DNA from: Frigidibacter sp.
Lineage (GTDB): Bacteria; Pseudomonadota; Alphaproteobacteria; Rhodobacterales; Rhodobacteraceae
Reading direction: 5' to 3'
DNA: 32,265 nucleotides
Assembly: GCF_030695035.1 (NCBI RefSeq)
Contig: NZ_JAUYTT010000021.1
Span: 1 to 32,265 of the forward strand
Shown: in pieces, positions 32,234-32,265 of the stretch
How the letters are laid out: each line of letters starts with the position of its first letter
Numbering within the stretch: the stretch's first letter is position 1
Notes under the pieces: generated by a model
The model's input: only the letters and a program-made list of their open reading frames with translations
Databases searched by the model: none
Told to the model about the DNA's origin: nothing
Position numbers and translations under genes: made by a program

Positions 32234-32265
32234 TCTTGTCTCTCCCGTTATTCTTGTTGATTCAG

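Noticed and set aside
32232-32257. ACAAGAAT direct repeats in the leader of the second tctC
   Set aside because: Only 8 bases long, one copy overlaps the start codon; could be chance.

Overview
The window looks like a chromosomal piece of a high-GC alphaproteobacterium. The best clues are an Irr-type iron regulator with a heme motif next to fabA-fabB, a FabI reductase, an NDUFA9-like protein, a UPF0314/DUF2585 protein and several tricarboxylate-transport (Tct) components. The order irr-fabA-fabB-fabI points to Hyphomicrobiales (Bosea-like) or a relative. The right third feels closer to Acetobacteraceae (Roseomonas-like) in gene content and codon choice. Both placements are impressions; no search was run.

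Region 1 (1-6,833) is a mobile island next to a tRNA-Leu(CAG) gene. It carries a membrane protein of unknown function, a protein that may be Abi/HEPN-like, a small serine recombinase, a six-copy array of a degenerate 24-bp element, an unknown 215-residue protein, a 68-residue membrane protein coupled to the integrase gene, and a large tyrosine integrase whose gene begins 87 bases from the tRNA 3' end. The distal attachment site is not visible. The first 20 bases are all C and may be an artefact.

Region 2 (6,899-20,687) reads as core chromosome. It holds tRNA-Leu, a chemotaxis receptor, an NDUFA9-like protein, a HAD phosphatase, a 2-hydroxyacid dehydrogenase, an SH3-domain secreted protein, irr, fabA, fabB, a DUF3303 protein, a vapBC toxin-antitoxin pair placed between fabB and fabI, fabI, a DUF2188 protein, a small secreted protein whose ribosome site lies in a perfect hairpin, a qorB-like/HxlR divergent pair, and argG.

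Region 3 (20,688-32,265) starts with an 11-copy tandem repeat in the intergenic space between argG and an exported alpha/beta hydrolase. It continues with a tctCBA uptake operon and a GNAT acetyltransferase. Divergent from these is a four-gene catabolic operon: Gfo/Idh oxidoreductase, sugar isomerase/epimerase, enolase-superfamily enzyme and M20 amidohydrolase. A DUF2585 membrane protein and a second TctC follow. A LacI-like 16-bp palindrome sits between the GNAT gene and the operon, and a separate 18-bp inverted repeat lies just ahead of tctC. Together these suggest regulated import and breakdown of an unidentified acidic or amidated sugar-like substrate. The change of character at the tandem repeat could reflect gene transfer or an assembly join.
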